Shown one piece after another: positions 23,968 through 32,993 of a stretch of 52,827 bases of DNA. The notes under the pieces were generated by a model. The model was not told where the DNA came from, did not search any database, and worked only from the letters and a program-made list of their open reading frames with translations. Both the position numbers and the translations under genes were made by a program. Origin of the DNA: Rhodospirillaceae bacterium (lineage in GTDB: Bacteria; Pseudomonadota; Alphaproteobacteria; SHVZ01); assembly GCA_016792585.1 (NCBI GenBank), contig JAEULB010000203.1, positions 1-52,827 on the forward strand, written 5' to 3'. Position 1 is the first letter of the stretch; every line of letters begins with the position of its first letter.

Positions 23968-24937
23968 GGGCGATCCGGGGGTCGAGCAGGCTGTAAAGCA
24001 GGTCGGCAACGAAGTTCATCGTCACCAGCACCGTGGTGATCATCAGGAAGGCGCCCTGGGCGAGCGGATAGTCGCTGGAGGCAACGGCCTCGACGAGCAT
24101 GCGCCCGAGCCCCGGCCAGCTGAATACGGTCTCGACCACGACATTGCCGCCGACCGACTGACCGATGCCGAGCGCGAAGGCGGTCGCAACCGGCAGCAGC
24201 GCGTTGCGCGCGGCGTGACGGATCACGATGGCCCAGGTCGAGAGCCCCTTCATCCGCGCCATGGTGACGAAGTCTTCCTGCATCACCTCGAGCATGTTGG
24301 TGCGCATCAGCAGCAGCGGCAGGCCCTGCAGGTAGAGTGCGAGCGCGATCGCCGGCAGGATCAGGTGCCGAAGGAAGTCGAGCGAGAAGATCCGCGCCCA
24401 GTCGCTCGAGAAGGTCGTGCCCGCCGAATTGGCGCCGCCCCCCGGGAACCAGCCGAGGCCGAAGCTGAAGATCGCGAGGAGCACCATGCCGAGCCAGAAC
24501 TCAGGCGCCGCCCGCGTCACCAGCACGATCGGGATGCCGACGCCCTCGATCGCGGTACCCCGCTTCCACGCGAACATCGCCCCCATCAGCACGCCGAAGA
24601 CATAGGCCACGAGCAGTGAGCCCATGGTCAGCGCGATCGTGTTGGCGAAAGCGGTCATCACCACCTCGCCGACCGGCCGCTTGTAGAAGAAGGACTCGCC
24701 GAGATTGCCCTGCAGCAGGTTGCCGATGAACAGCAGGTACTGGTCGAGCAGGGACTTATCGAGACCGAACTGACGTCGAAGCGAGTCCGCCTGCTCGGGC
24801 GTGAAGGTGGGGCTGACGAATGCGGCGAGCGGGCTTCCGGGCATCAGCCGGAAGATCAGGAACAGGATCGTCGCCACTGTCCACAGAACGAACAGCGTCA
24901 AGATCAGCCGGCTGATGAGTCGCGAGGATCCCTGCAT
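23951..24937 (-). CDS. DppB-like ABC permease (second transporter)
   Basis: A 328-residue permease beginning MQGSSRLISRLILTLFVLWTVATILF, with the family region RRQFGLDKSLLDQYLLFIGNLLQGNLGESF and the EAA loop DFVTMARMKGLSTWAIVIRHAARN. The frame is open 36 codons further upstream, but that stretch is hydrophilic and runs into the iorA promoter region, so 24937 is preferred. This is the first gene of the operon. No binding-protein gene adjoins it, so the transporter must use one encoded elsewhere, perhaps one of the permease-less binding proteins in this window. Confidence 0.9.
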   Translation of the reverse strand: MQGSSRLISRLILTLFVLWTVATILFLIFRLMPGSPLAAFVSPTFTPEQADSLRRQFGLDKSLLDQYLLFIGNLLQGNLGESFFYKRPVGEVVMTAFANTIALTMGSLLVAYVFGVLMGAMFAWKRGTAIEGVGIPIVLVTRAAPEFWLGMVLLAIFSFGLGWFPGGGANSAGTTFSSDWARIFSLDFLRHLILPAIALALYLQGLPLLLMRTNMLEVMQEDFVTMARMKGLSTWAIVIRHAARNALLPVATAFALGIGQSVGGNVVVETVFSWPGLGRMLVEAVASSDYPLAQGAFLMITTVLVTMNFVADLLYSLLDPRIAHAGHR

Positions 24938-25012
24938 GCCCGGCGGCACTCTGTGCCAGATGTGTGGCCCCGGCAAGGGCGAGGACTGCAACTTTCGCTG
25001 GCGCAGCCGTCC

Positions 25013-25041
25013 TTGACGGCCCCTCGCCGGTCTACAAGAAT
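25013..25041 (+). promoter_or_regulatory. Candidate housekeeping promoter of iorAB
   Basis: TTGACG (25013-25018), a 17-base spacer and AAGAAT (25036-25041) match the sigma-70-type consensus in five of six and four of six positions. The predicted start is near 25048, about 26 bases before the GTG of iorA, leaving room for the GAGG ribosome-binding site. Confidence 0.42.
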
Positions 25042-25073
25042 CCATCGAGTCTCACGCATTCGAGGATCTTCCG

Positions 25074-27230
25074 GTGGCCGAACGGTCGTTCAAGAAAGAG
25101 GCCGAGAAGCTGCGCCTCGGCGCCGGCGAGGAGTTCCACGGCGAAGGCATTCTCGCCGTGACCAAGGCGCTGCTTCAATCGGGTGTCGCCTATGTCGCCG
25201 GGTACCAGGGGGCGCCGATCTCGCATCTGATGGATGTGCTGACCGACTCCGCCGATATCCTGAAGGAGCTCGGCGTCCACTTCGAGCATTCGGCCTCGGA
25301 GGCGACGGCGGCAGCGACCCTTGCCGCCTCGGTCAACTACCCCCTCCGCGGCGCCGTCACCTTCAAGTCGACCGTCGGCACCAATGTCGCCTCCGACGCG
25401 CTCGCCAACCTGGCCTCGGGCGGCGTCACCGGGGGTGCTCTCGTCATCGTCGGAGAGGACTACGGCGAGGGCTCCAGCATCATGCAGGAGCGCAGCCACG
25501 CCTTCGCGATGAAGTCCCAGATCTGGCTTATGGACCCGCGGCCGAACCTGCCCTCGATCGTGAAGGCGGTCGAGGACGGCTTCGAGTTGTCGGAGGTGAG
25601 CCGGACGCCGGTGATGCTGGAGCTCCGCATCCGCGCCTGCCATGTCCATGGCCGCTTCACCGCCAAGGACAATGTCCGTCCCGGCTTCACGCTTCGCCAG
25701 GCGATGGAGAATCCGGTCCGCGACACCAGCCGTATCGTGCTGCCGCCGGCGTCGTACCTGCACGAGAAGGAGAAGATCGAGAGCCGCTGGCCGGCCGCGG
25801 TCAGGTTCATCCAGGAGCGCCAGCTCAACGAGTTCTTCGGCGAGGGATCGGCCGATATCGGCATCATCCTCCAGGGCGGGATGTACAACACGGTCGCCCG
25901 CGCGCTCGAGATTCTTGCGCTCGCCGATGCCTATGGCGAGAGCCGGGTGCCGCTCTACGTGATGAACGTCACCTATCCGCTGGTCGACGACGAGATCAAG
26001 CGCTTCTGCGCCGGGAAGCGCGCGGTACTGATGGTCGAGGAAGGCCAGCCTGACTTCATCGAGCAGGCGCTCCACGCGATCCTGCGCAAGGCCGACCTGC
26101 AGACCAAGGTCCACGGCAAGGACGTGCTGCTGAAAGGCGGCGAATACACCGGCGACGTCGTGCTCCGTGGCATCAGACGCTTCATCGAGCAGACGGCGCC
26201 GAGCCTGCTGCCCGCTGTCATTCCCCAGATCGCCGCCGAACCGCGGCAACCGAAGGCGCCGGCGATCGCCGCCGCCGAGACCCAGGTGCATCCACGCCCG
26301 CCGTCGTTCTGCACCGGCTGCCCGGAGCGGCCGATCTTCACCGCGATGAAGCTGGTCGAGCGCGAGCTGGGGCCGCACCATGTCAGCTGCGACATCGGCT
26401 GCCATCTGTTCTCGATCCTGCCGCCGTTCAACATCGGTGCCTCAACCATGGGCTATGGCCTTGGATGGGCCGGGGCCGCGGCACTCAACGACCAGAACTC
26501 GTCCAAGCGCACGATCAGCGTCATGGGCGACGGCGGCTTCTGGCACAACGGTCTCGCCAGCGGCGTCGGCAACGCGGTCTTCAACCAGACAGACAACGTG
26601 CTGGTGATCGTCGACAACAACTACACCGCGGCAACCGGCGGTCAGGACATCATGTCCTCCAAGGCCGAGAACATGTTGCGCAAGACCCAGAACTCGATCG
26701 AGAGCGCGGTCCGCGGCGTCGGCGTCACCTGGGTCAGGCCGATCACTCACACCTACAGCATCGCCAAGATGCGTGACGTTCTGAAGGAAGCCCTGACCAC
26801 CAAGGTCAAGGGACCGAAGGTGATCATCGCCCAGAGCGAATGCATGCTGAACAAGCAGCGGCGGGTGCGGCCCCTGCTGCGCGACGCGATCAAGAACGGC
26901 CAGCGCGTCGTGCGCGAGCGCTTCGGCGTCGACCACGACACCTGCACCGGCGACCACTCCTGTATGCGGCTCTCCGGCTGCCCCTCGCTGTCGGTGAAGA
27001 CCAATCCCGATCCGCTGCGCAAGGATCCGGTCGCGACCGTGCTCGACTCCTGCGTCGGCTGCGGGCTCTGCGGCGAGGTCAGCCATGCCGCCGTCCTCTG
27101 CCCGTCCTTCTACCGGGCCGACATCATCAGCAATCCGACCTGGTGGGACCGGCTTGTCGCCGGCGTCCGGGCCAAGGTGATCGGCTTCCTCCAGGACCGG
27201 ATCGAGCGCCGGCTCGCTTCGGCCTCCTGA
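25074..27230 (+). CDS. iorA: Indolepyruvate ferredoxin oxidoreductase, alpha subunit
   Basis: A 718-residue thiamine-diphosphate enzyme that oxidatively decarboxylates aryl-pyruvates (from Trp, Phe, Tyr) to aryl-acyl-CoA with reduction of ferredoxin. The pyrimidine-binding domain comes first (GYQGAPISHLMDVL), then CTGCPERP near 412, the thiamine-diphosphate motif GDGGFWHNG...VDNNYTAATGGQ around 485-520, and a C-terminal ferredoxin-like part with cysteine groups CTGDHSC...SGC (about 623-635) and CVGCGLCGE...LC (about 659-675). The start is a GTG with GAGG upstream. The stop shares one base with the iorB ATG, so the subunits are translationally coupled. Confidence 0.94.
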   Translation: MAERSFKKEAEKLRLGAGEEFHGEGILAVTKALLQSGVAYVAGYQGAPISHLMDVLTDSADILKELGVHFEHSASEATAAATLAASVNYPLRGAVTFKSTVGTNVASDALANLASGGVTGGALVIVGEDYGEGSSIMQERSHAFAMKSQIWLMDPRPNLPSIVKAVEDGFELSEVSRTPVMLELRIRACHVHGRFTAKDNVRPGFTLRQAMENPVRDTSRIVLPPASYLHEKEKIESRWPAAVRFIQERQLNEFFGEGSADIGIILQGGMYNTVARALEILALADAYGESRVPLYVMNVTYPLVDDEIKRFCAGKRAVLMVEEGQPDFIEQALHAILRKADLQTKVHGKDVLLKGGEYTGDVVLRGIRRFIEQTAPSLLPAVIPQIAAEPRQPKAPAIAAAETQVHPRPPSFCTGCPERPIFTAMKLVERELGPHHVSCDIGCHLFSILPPFNIGASTMGYGLGWAGAAALNDQNSSKRTISVMGDGGFWHNGLASGVGNAVFNQTDNVLVIVDNNYTAATGGQDIMSSKAENMLRKTQNSIESAVRGVGVTWVRPITHTYSIAKMRDVLKEALTTKVKGPKVIIAQSECMLNKQRRVRPLLRDAIKNGQRVVRERFGVDHDTCTGDHSCMRLSGCPSLSVKTNPDPLRKDPVATVLDSCVGCGLCGEVSHAAVLCPSFYRADIISNPTWWDRLVAGVRAKVIGFLQDRIERRLASAS

Positions 27231-28684
27231 TGGATAGCGCAGCACCGGCTCCCAAGGCGATCTCGATCGCGATCCTGGCGATGGGCGGCGAAGGCGGCGG
27301 CGTGCTCGCCGACTGGCTGATCGACATGGCCGAGCACGCCGGACTCTACGTCCAGGCAACCTCGGTTCCCGGCGTCGCCCAGCGTACCGGTGCGACGATC
27401 TATTACGTCGAAATCTTCCCCGCTTCGGCCGCCCGCCAGCCGGTGCTGGCGCTGATGCCGGTACCGGGCGACGTCGACGTGGTGATCGCCTCCGAGCTGA
27501 TGGAAGCCGGGCGCGCGATCCAGCGTGGGCTGGTGACGCCCGCCCGGACCACGCTGATCGCCTCCACCAACCGCGTCTATTCGATGACCGAACGGACGGC
27601 GATGGCCGACGGCCGCGTCGACTCGGGCAAACTGCTCGACGGCGCGAAGGCGGCGGCCAAGCGCCTGCTGACCGCGAACTTCGCCGAGATCGCCGAGAAG
27701 AGCGGCAGCGTGATCAGCGCGGCGCTTTTCGGCGCGCTCGCCGCCTCGGACCGCCTCCCCTTCCAGCGGGCCGACTTCGAGGCCGCCGTCCGTCGAAGCG
27801 GCCTCGGCGTCGAAGCCAGCCTCGGGGCCTTCGCCCAGGCGTTCGCCGCCGCAACGGGCGGCCCGGCCGCGAAACCGGACGAAACGGCATCTCCCCAAGG
27901 CCTCCCGGCGAACCTCCATCCGGCCATCGCCGCCTTTTCAGCAGAGGCCCGTCCCACGATCGAGCACGGATGCGCCCGGCTCATCGACTACCAGGACGCG
28001 AGCTATGCGCGACTCTATCTCGAACGCCTGCAGCGGTTCTCCGGAAACGGTCGGCTGCTGACCGAGGTCGCGCGCCATCTCGCCCTCTGGATGTCATACG
28101 AGGACATCGCCCGGGTCGCCGATCTCAAGATCCGCCGCAGCCGCTTCGACCGCGTGAGCGAGGAAGTGCGCGCGAAGGACGACCAGATCGTCCGCATCCG
28201 CGAGTACCTGCATCCGCGCCTGCAGGAAATCGCCGACGCGATGCCGGCCAACTTGGGTCGCTGGCTGCTGCGCTCGTGGGCAGGGAAGCTGGTCCAGCGC
28301 CTGACTACCAACGGACGCACGGTCGAGACCACCTCGATCGGCGGATTCCTTCTCCTCTATCTCACCTCGGGATTGCGCCGCATCCGCCCGCGCTCGCTGC
28401 GCTACCAGGTCGAGCAGGTACGGATCGAGGCCTGGCTCGCCGAGATCCGGTCGGTCCGGGATCCCGACCTTGCGCTCGCGATCGCCGAATGTCAGCAGCT
28501 GGTGAAGGGCTACGGCGACACCCACACGCGCGGGTTCGCAAACTACGAGGCGGTGATGGCGGCGCTGCCTCGGATCGCCGGCAAACCCGACGCGGCGGAG
28601 CGGCTCTCGAAGCTGCGCCAGGCGGCGCTGGCCGACGACAGCGGCGGCAAGCTCAAGACGGCGACGGCGGAGCTCGCGCCCTAG
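27230..28684 (+). CDS. iorB: Indolepyruvate oxidoreductase beta subunit with DUF6537-type tail
   Basis: A 484-residue protein. Residues 1-200 are the gamma-type catalytic subunit (AILAMGGEGGGVLADWLIDMAEHAG, SVPGVAQRTGATIYYVEIFP). Residues 240-480 match the C-terminal part of the large fused oxidoreductases of proteobacteria (DUF6537-like): RLIDYQDASYARLYLERL, LWMSYEDIARVADLKI, GFANYEAVMAALPRIAG. The gene is therefore a split version of the roughly 1150-residue single-chain enzyme, with the tail kept on the small subunit. It overlaps iorA by one base and converges on the SRPBCC gene with stops sharing CTAG (28681-28684). Confidence 0.91.
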   Translation: MDSAAPAPKAISIAILAMGGEGGGVLADWLIDMAEHAGLYVQATSVPGVAQRTGATIYYVEIFPASAARQPVLALMPVPGDVDVVIASELMEAGRAIQRGLVTPARTTLIASTNRVYSMTERTAMADGRVDSGKLLDGAKAAAKRLLTANFAEIAEKSGSVISAALFGALAASDRLPFQRADFEAAVRRSGLGVEASLGAFAQAFAAATGGPAAKPDETASPQGLPANLHPAIAAFSAEARPTIEHGCARLIDYQDASYARLYLERLQRFSGNGRLLTEVARHLALWMSYEDIARVADLKIRRSRFDRVSEEVRAKDDQIVRIREYLHPRLQEIADAMPANLGRWLLRSWAGKLVQRLTTNGRTVETTSIGGFLLLYLTSGLRRIRPRSLRYQVEQVRIEAWLAEIRSVRDPDLALAIAECQQLVKGYGDTHTRGFANYEAVMAALPRIAGKPDAAERLSKLRQAALADDSGGKLKTATAELAP

Positions 28685-29109
28685 GACGCCTCGATCAGGG
28701 ACTTGATCAGGTAGACCTCGAACTCGTGCGAGGCGACGAGGCGCCCCCAGCGCTCGTCGGACATTCCCTTCACCCGCCAGGCGACCATCGTCAGCACCGA
28801 TGACTCGGGCGACGCGCCGACGCGGTCGCCCGGGATCACGCGCGCCATGATGCGCGGCGTCAGCGCATCCCGGTCCTTGCCGAGATGATAGTCGATCGTG
28901 CCCCGCGCCTTGTCGGCGTCGATGCGGACCCAGGTGACCGAGCCGTCGAAGATCGAGCTGCCCTCGACCAGGCCGCCTTCGTGCAGCACGGTCTTCCAGG
29001 TGCCGAAGGACCAGCGGTCCATCGCCTTCGGATCGCTCATGAAGGCGAATGTGCGCTCCGCCGATGCGGCCACCTCGATCGACACTGCGTGCGTGTTCGG
29101 ATCAGGCAT
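28681..29109 (-). CDS. SRPBCC (START-like) family protein
   Basis: A 142-residue protein with the polyketide-cyclase/START-like fold: an opening strand HAVSIEVAASAERTFAFMSDPKAMDRWSFG, typical of SRPBCC ligand-binding proteins, and a long C-terminal helix region (RWGRLVASHEFEVYLIKSLIE). It has no catalytic signature. It lies nine bases after hyuB on the same strand and is probably the last gene of the hyuAB operon, where it may bind a hydrophobic substrate or product. The exact role is unknown. Confidence 0.8.
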   Translation of the reverse strand: MPDPNTHAVSIEVAASAERTFAFMSDPKAMDRWSFGTWKTVLHEGGLVEGSSIFDGSVTWVRIDADKARGTIDYHLGKDRDALTPRIMARVIPGDRVGASPESSVLTMVAWRVKGMSDERWGRLVASHEFEVYLIKSLIEAS

Positions 29110-29118
29110 GGATCGCCC

Positions 29119-30789
29119 CTAGTCGGAGAAGCCGTAATCGCGTCGGGCCGCTTCCGGGGTCACCAGGCCGGAAGCGATGTCCGCCTCGATCTTCGCCCGG
29201 GCGCGCTTCTTGGGATCGCCCAGACCACCGCCGCCGGGAAGCTCGACCACCAGCTTGTCGCCGGCCGGCACCATGTGTGTCGCCTTGGTCGCGAGATCCT
29301 GGCCGGATCCCAGCTTCGCCGAGCCTTTGCGGCCTTCGCGGCCGCCGTCGCGGCCGCGCGGCGGGAAACGAATGCGATCGAAGGTCGCCGCCGAGATCGT
29401 GAACGGCGCTTCCTCGCTGTTGGCGATCTCGATCACCTGGCCGAGGCCGCCGCGATGGGCGCCAGGCCCGCCGGAGTCCGGCAGGTACTCCTTCCGCCAG
29501 AACACCAACGGGCTCTGATCCTCGGTGATCTCGATCGGGATGGTACCGACACCGCTCGGGAAGGCCGTGGTCGAGAGCCCGTCCTTGCCGGGCCGGGCGC
29601 CGACGCCGCCGAGACCCACGTTCATCACATTGAAACGTGCCGCATTCGCGACCTTGGCATCGCCGGTTCGGCCATGGGCGCTGCCCATCGCCAGCACCCA
29701 GATGCTGCCGGCGCTCTCGGCCGGCACCGAGTCCGGCATCGCCTGGGCGAGGCAACCGAAAGCGATGTCGGGCAGCATCTGCCCGACGACGTGGCGCGCG
29801 GTCACCGGCGAGGGGCGTGTCGGATCGACGATCGAGCCGGCCTCGGCCAGGACCTTGAACGGCTCCAGCGAGCCCGCATTGTTCGGCACGGCCGGGGCGA
29901 TCGCGCATTTGAGCCCGAACACCGTATAGGCGTCGGTGTAGCACTTGGGCGAGTTGATGCCGAAGATCGATGCCGGCGAGCTTCCGGCATAGTCGACCGT
30001 AATCTCGCCGCCACCGACGCGCATCTCGGCCTTGAGCAGGATCGGCGCGTCGTAGCCGTCGAGGTTCATCTCGACCCGGTAGCGCCCTTCGGGCACACGG
30101 GCGATGGCCTCGTGGGTCGCAGCACGAGAATGATCGATGATGTAAACGGCGAGCTCCCCGATCGAGGCGAGATCAAACTCCGTCATCATGCCGATCAGGC
30201 GGTCGACGCCGACGTCGTTGCAGCTGACCAGAGAGAGGATGTCGCCGCGGACTTCGACCGGGTTCCGGCTGTTGGCGGTGACGATCGCCAGCACGTCCTC
30301 GTTGAGGCCGGCCTTGGATCGCAGCCGGAGATGCGGGATCAGCGTCCCTTCCTCGAACACCGAACGGGCGTCGGCCGAGAAGCCGATGCCGCCGACATCG
30401 ACCATGTGGCAGGTGGAGGCGAGAAGCGCGACCGGCGTGTCGCCGACGAAGGCCGGCGTGACCACGACGAAGTCGAACAGGTGGCCGGTGCCGAGCCAGG
30501 GGTCGTTGGTGACGAAGACGTCTCCCGGCTTCATCGTCGCCACCGGAAAATGCCGCATGAAGTGGCCGACCGCGGCGGCCATCGTGTTGACGTGGCCCGG
30601 CGTGCCGGTCACCGCCTGGGCCAGCATGCGCCCATCGAGGTCGTAGACGCCTGCCGAGAGGTCGCCGGCTTCGCGCGCGACATGCCCGAAGGCTGTGCGC
30701 AGCAGTGCCTGCGCCTGCTCCTCGACCACGGCGATCAACCGATTCCACATGACCTGCATGCGGATGGCCTTCAGCGAATTATCGGGCAT
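29119..30789 (-). CDS. hyuB: Hydantoinase B/oxoprolinase-type subunit
   Basis: A 556-residue HyuB subunit of the ATP-dependent hydantoinase/5-oxoprolinase/acetone carboxylase superfamily. Family blocks are plain: LSAGVYDLDGRMLAQAVTGTPGHV, GDVFVTNDPWLGTGHLFD, STCHMVDVGG, SSPASIFGINSP and GGPGAHRGGLGQVIE, ending in the glycine-rich VELPGGGGLGDPKKR. It hydrolyses the phosphorylated lactam or imide intermediate made with HyuA. The ATG read from 30789 overlaps the 3' end of hyuA by 11 bases. Confidence 0.93.
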   Translation of the reverse strand: MPDNSLKAIRMQVMWNRLIAVVEEQAQALLRTAFGHVAREAGDLSAGVYDLDGRMLAQAVTGTPGHVNTMAAAVGHFMRHFPVATMKPGDVFVTNDPWLGTGHLFDFVVVTPAFVGDTPVALLASTCHMVDVGGIGFSADARSVFEEGTLIPHLRLRSKAGLNEDVLAIVTANSRNPVEVRGDILSLVSCNDVGVDRLIGMMTEFDLASIGELAVYIIDHSRAATHEAIARVPEGRYRVEMNLDGYDAPILLKAEMRVGGGEITVDYAGSSPASIFGINSPKCYTDAYTVFGLKCAIAPAVPNNAGSLEPFKVLAEAGSIVDPTRPSPVTARHVVGQMLPDIAFGCLAQAMPDSVPAESAGSIWVLAMGSAHGRTGDAKVANAARFNVMNVGLGGVGARPGKDGLSTTAFPSGVGTIPIEITEDQSPLVFWRKEYLPDSGGPGAHRGGLGQVIEIANSEEAPFTISAATFDRIRFPPRGRDGGREGRKGSAKLGSGQDLATKATHMVPAGDKLVVELPGGGGLGDPKKRARAKIEADIASGLVTPEAARRDYGFSD

Positions 30790-32866
30790 GGCGTGCCTCC
30801 ATGACGATGTCGCCGCGCGCATTGACCGTCGCCCCGAAGCTGGCCGGGACGATCGTCGTCGTCTCGTCTTCGACGATCACCGCCGGGCCGTCGATCCTGA
30901 CCCCGGGCTTGAGATCGGCTCGCGCATAGATCGGCATCTCGACCAGTTCGCCCTTCGCCGGCTCGTAGACCAGCCGGCGGCCGATCGGCGCCGCACTTCC
31001 CGTTCGTTTCGCCGCCGCCAGCTTCGCCGGCGGCTCCAGGACGGTCGACACCGTCACCGACCACGTGACGATCTCGACGGCCATGTCGGGCAAATGCAGG
31101 CCATAGATCTGGCGATAGCGATCCTCAAAACGCTTCCGCAGATCCGGCAGGTCGCTCGCCGCAAGCGGACGGTTGGGCAAGCTCATCGGCAGCTCATGGC
31201 CTTGTCCGACATAACGGACATCGACCAGCCGAGTCTCAGTCAACGCCGCCTTCCCCGCGCCGGCGGCGACCACCGCGTGAGCCTCGTTGCGCAACGACGT
31301 GATCACGCGATTGGCCTCGCCGAGATCGGATTGGGCAAGCGGCACGCGCCAGCTTCGCACCACCTCGTAGGCGATCGGCGCGCGGAGGAAGCCGATCGCC
31401 GAGCCGACGCCGGCGCCGACCGGGATCAACACCCGGTCGATGCCGAGCTTCTCGGCGAGCCGTCCGGCGTGCAGCGGCGCGCCGCCGCCGAAGGCGACCA
31501 TCGTGTAGCGATCGATCACCTTGCCGCGCTCGATCGCATGAACGCGGGCGGCGTTCGCCATGTTCTCTTCGACGATCTCGGAGACGCCGGCCGCCGGCCA
31601 ATGATCCGAGAGACCGAGCTTGGATCCGATATCGGCGCCGAGCGCCGCGCCTGCTTTGCCCTTGTCGAGGGCGATACGACCGCCGGCGAAGCGAGCCGGA
31701 TCGATGCGGCCCAGCGCGACGTTGGCGTCGGTCACGGTCGGCGCCTTGCCGCCGCGGCCGTAGCAGGCCGGTCCCGGATCGGCGCCGGCGCTGTCGGGGC
31801 CGACGGTGATCCGCTTCATCGCGTCGACGCGGGCGATCGAGCCGCCACCGGCGCCGATCTCGACCATCTCGACCACCGGAATGCGGACCGGCAGGCCGCT
31901 GCCCTTGAGATCGCGATACATGCGGGCGACCTCGAAGCGACGTGCGCGCTCGGGCTCGCCCTCGTCGAGCAGGCAGATCTTGGCGGTGGTGCCGCCCATG
32001 TCGAAGGCGAGGGTCGCGGGCAGGTCGCATTCGCGGGCGATCTGGCCGGCCAAGATGACGCCGCCCGCCGGACCGGACTCGACCAGACGGATCGGGAAGC
32101 GCGTCGCATGGTCGAGCGTGGTGAGACCGCCGCCGGACATCATCAGAAACAGCGGGGCTCTGAGTCCGATCGTATCGAGCCGAGCGCGCAGCCGGTTCAG
32201 GTACCCCGCCATCATCGGCCGTACATAGGCGTTGGCGCAGGTGGTCGAGAACCGCTCATACTCGCGGATCTCAGGGCAGACCTCGCTCGAGATGCAGATC
32301 GTAACGCCCGGCAGCAGCCCAGCCAGGATGTCGCGAGCCCGACGCTCATGTTCGGCATGCGCGTAGGCGTGGATGAATCCGATCGCGACCGCCTGGGTGC
32401 CGGAGGTCCGGATCCCCTCCGCGGCCGTCATGAGATCATCCTCGTGCAGAGGCTCCAGCACCGCGCCCTTGGCGGAGATCCGCTCGCGTACCGGAAAACG
32501 CAGCGGCCGCGGCACCAGCGGCTCGGGTTTGTCCATGTAGAAGTCGTACTGCTCGAACCGCTTCTCGTAGCCCATCTCCAGGATGTCGCGGAGGCCGGCG
32601 GTGGTGACGAGGGCGGTCTTGGCGCCCTTCCGCTCGATCAACGCATTGGTCGCGAGCGTGGTGCCGTGGATGAAGAGGCCGACGGCCGACGGCTCCAGGC
32701 CAGCCAGCTTGAGCACGACGCCGATTCCCTCGATCACGCCCTCTTCGGGCGCGGCCGGCGTGGTCAGGACTTTGGTCGTGAGCCGGCCCGACAGGGTCTC
32801 TAGCACCACGTCGGTGAAAGTGCCGCCGATATCGACGGCGAGGCGGATGCGAGCGTCCTCAGCCAT
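30779..32866 (-). CDS. hyuA: Hydantoinase A/oxoprolinase-type ATP-binding subunit
   Basis: A 695-residue HyuA subunit that phosphorylates a cyclic amide using ATP. It has the ASKHA-type phosphate loop VDIGGTFTDVV (11-21), IHGTTLATNALIERKGA, the second glycine-rich site AFDMGGTTAKICLLD, ADPGPACYGRGGKAPTVTDANV and FGGGAPLHA. The start is the ATG read from 32866; the open frame further upstream reaches into the divergent CDGSH-cupin promoter region and lacks homology. With hyuB and the SRPBCC gene it forms an operon for opening a lactam, imide or hydantoin ring. The substrate cannot be told from sequence. Confidence 0.93.
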   Translation of the reverse strand: MAEDARIRLAVDIGGTFTDVVLETLSGRLTTKVLTTPAAPEEGVIEGIGVVLKLAGLEPSAVGLFIHGTTLATNALIERKGAKTALVTTAGLRDILEMGYEKRFEQYDFYMDKPEPLVPRPLRFPVRERISAKGAVLEPLHEDDLMTAAEGIRTSGTQAVAIGFIHAYAHAEHERRARDILAGLLPGVTICISSEVCPEIREYERFSTTCANAYVRPMMAGYLNRLRARLDTIGLRAPLFLMMSGGGLTTLDHATRFPIRLVESGPAGGVILAGQIARECDLPATLAFDMGGTTAKICLLDEGEPERARRFEVARMYRDLKGSGLPVRIPVVEMVEIGAGGGSIARVDAMKRITVGPDSAGADPGPACYGRGGKAPTVTDANVALGRIDPARFAGGRIALDKGKAGAALGADIGSKLGLSDHWPAAGVSEIVEENMANAARVHAIERGKVIDRYTMVAFGGGAPLHAGRLAEKLGIDRVLIPVGAGVGSAIGFLRAPIAYEVVRSWRVPLAQSDLGEANRVITSLRNEAHAVVAAGAGKAALTETRLVDVRYVGQGHELPMSLPNRPLAASDLPDLRKRFEDRYRQIYGLHLPDMAVEIVTWSVTVSTVLEPPAKLAAAKRTGSAAPIGRRLVYEPAKGELVEMPIYARADLKPGVRIDGPAVIVEDETTTIVPASFGATVNARGDIVMEARHAR

Positions 32867-32993
32867 GGGGCCGGACAGGGAAGAGGGAATAGGGATGAGA
32901 CATGGAAGGCCGGTGCGGGGGCCAAGAGAACAGGTTTCTTTCCTGCTTACAAGCGGCCGTTGGCCATGCAAAATCGTCCGGAAAGAGGAGCAT

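Noticed and set aside
28885..32803. Long plus-strand open frames of 639 and 702 codons
   Set aside because: They are antisense to hyuB and hyuA, which are unmistakable on the minus strand. High GC at third positions keeps antisense frames open.
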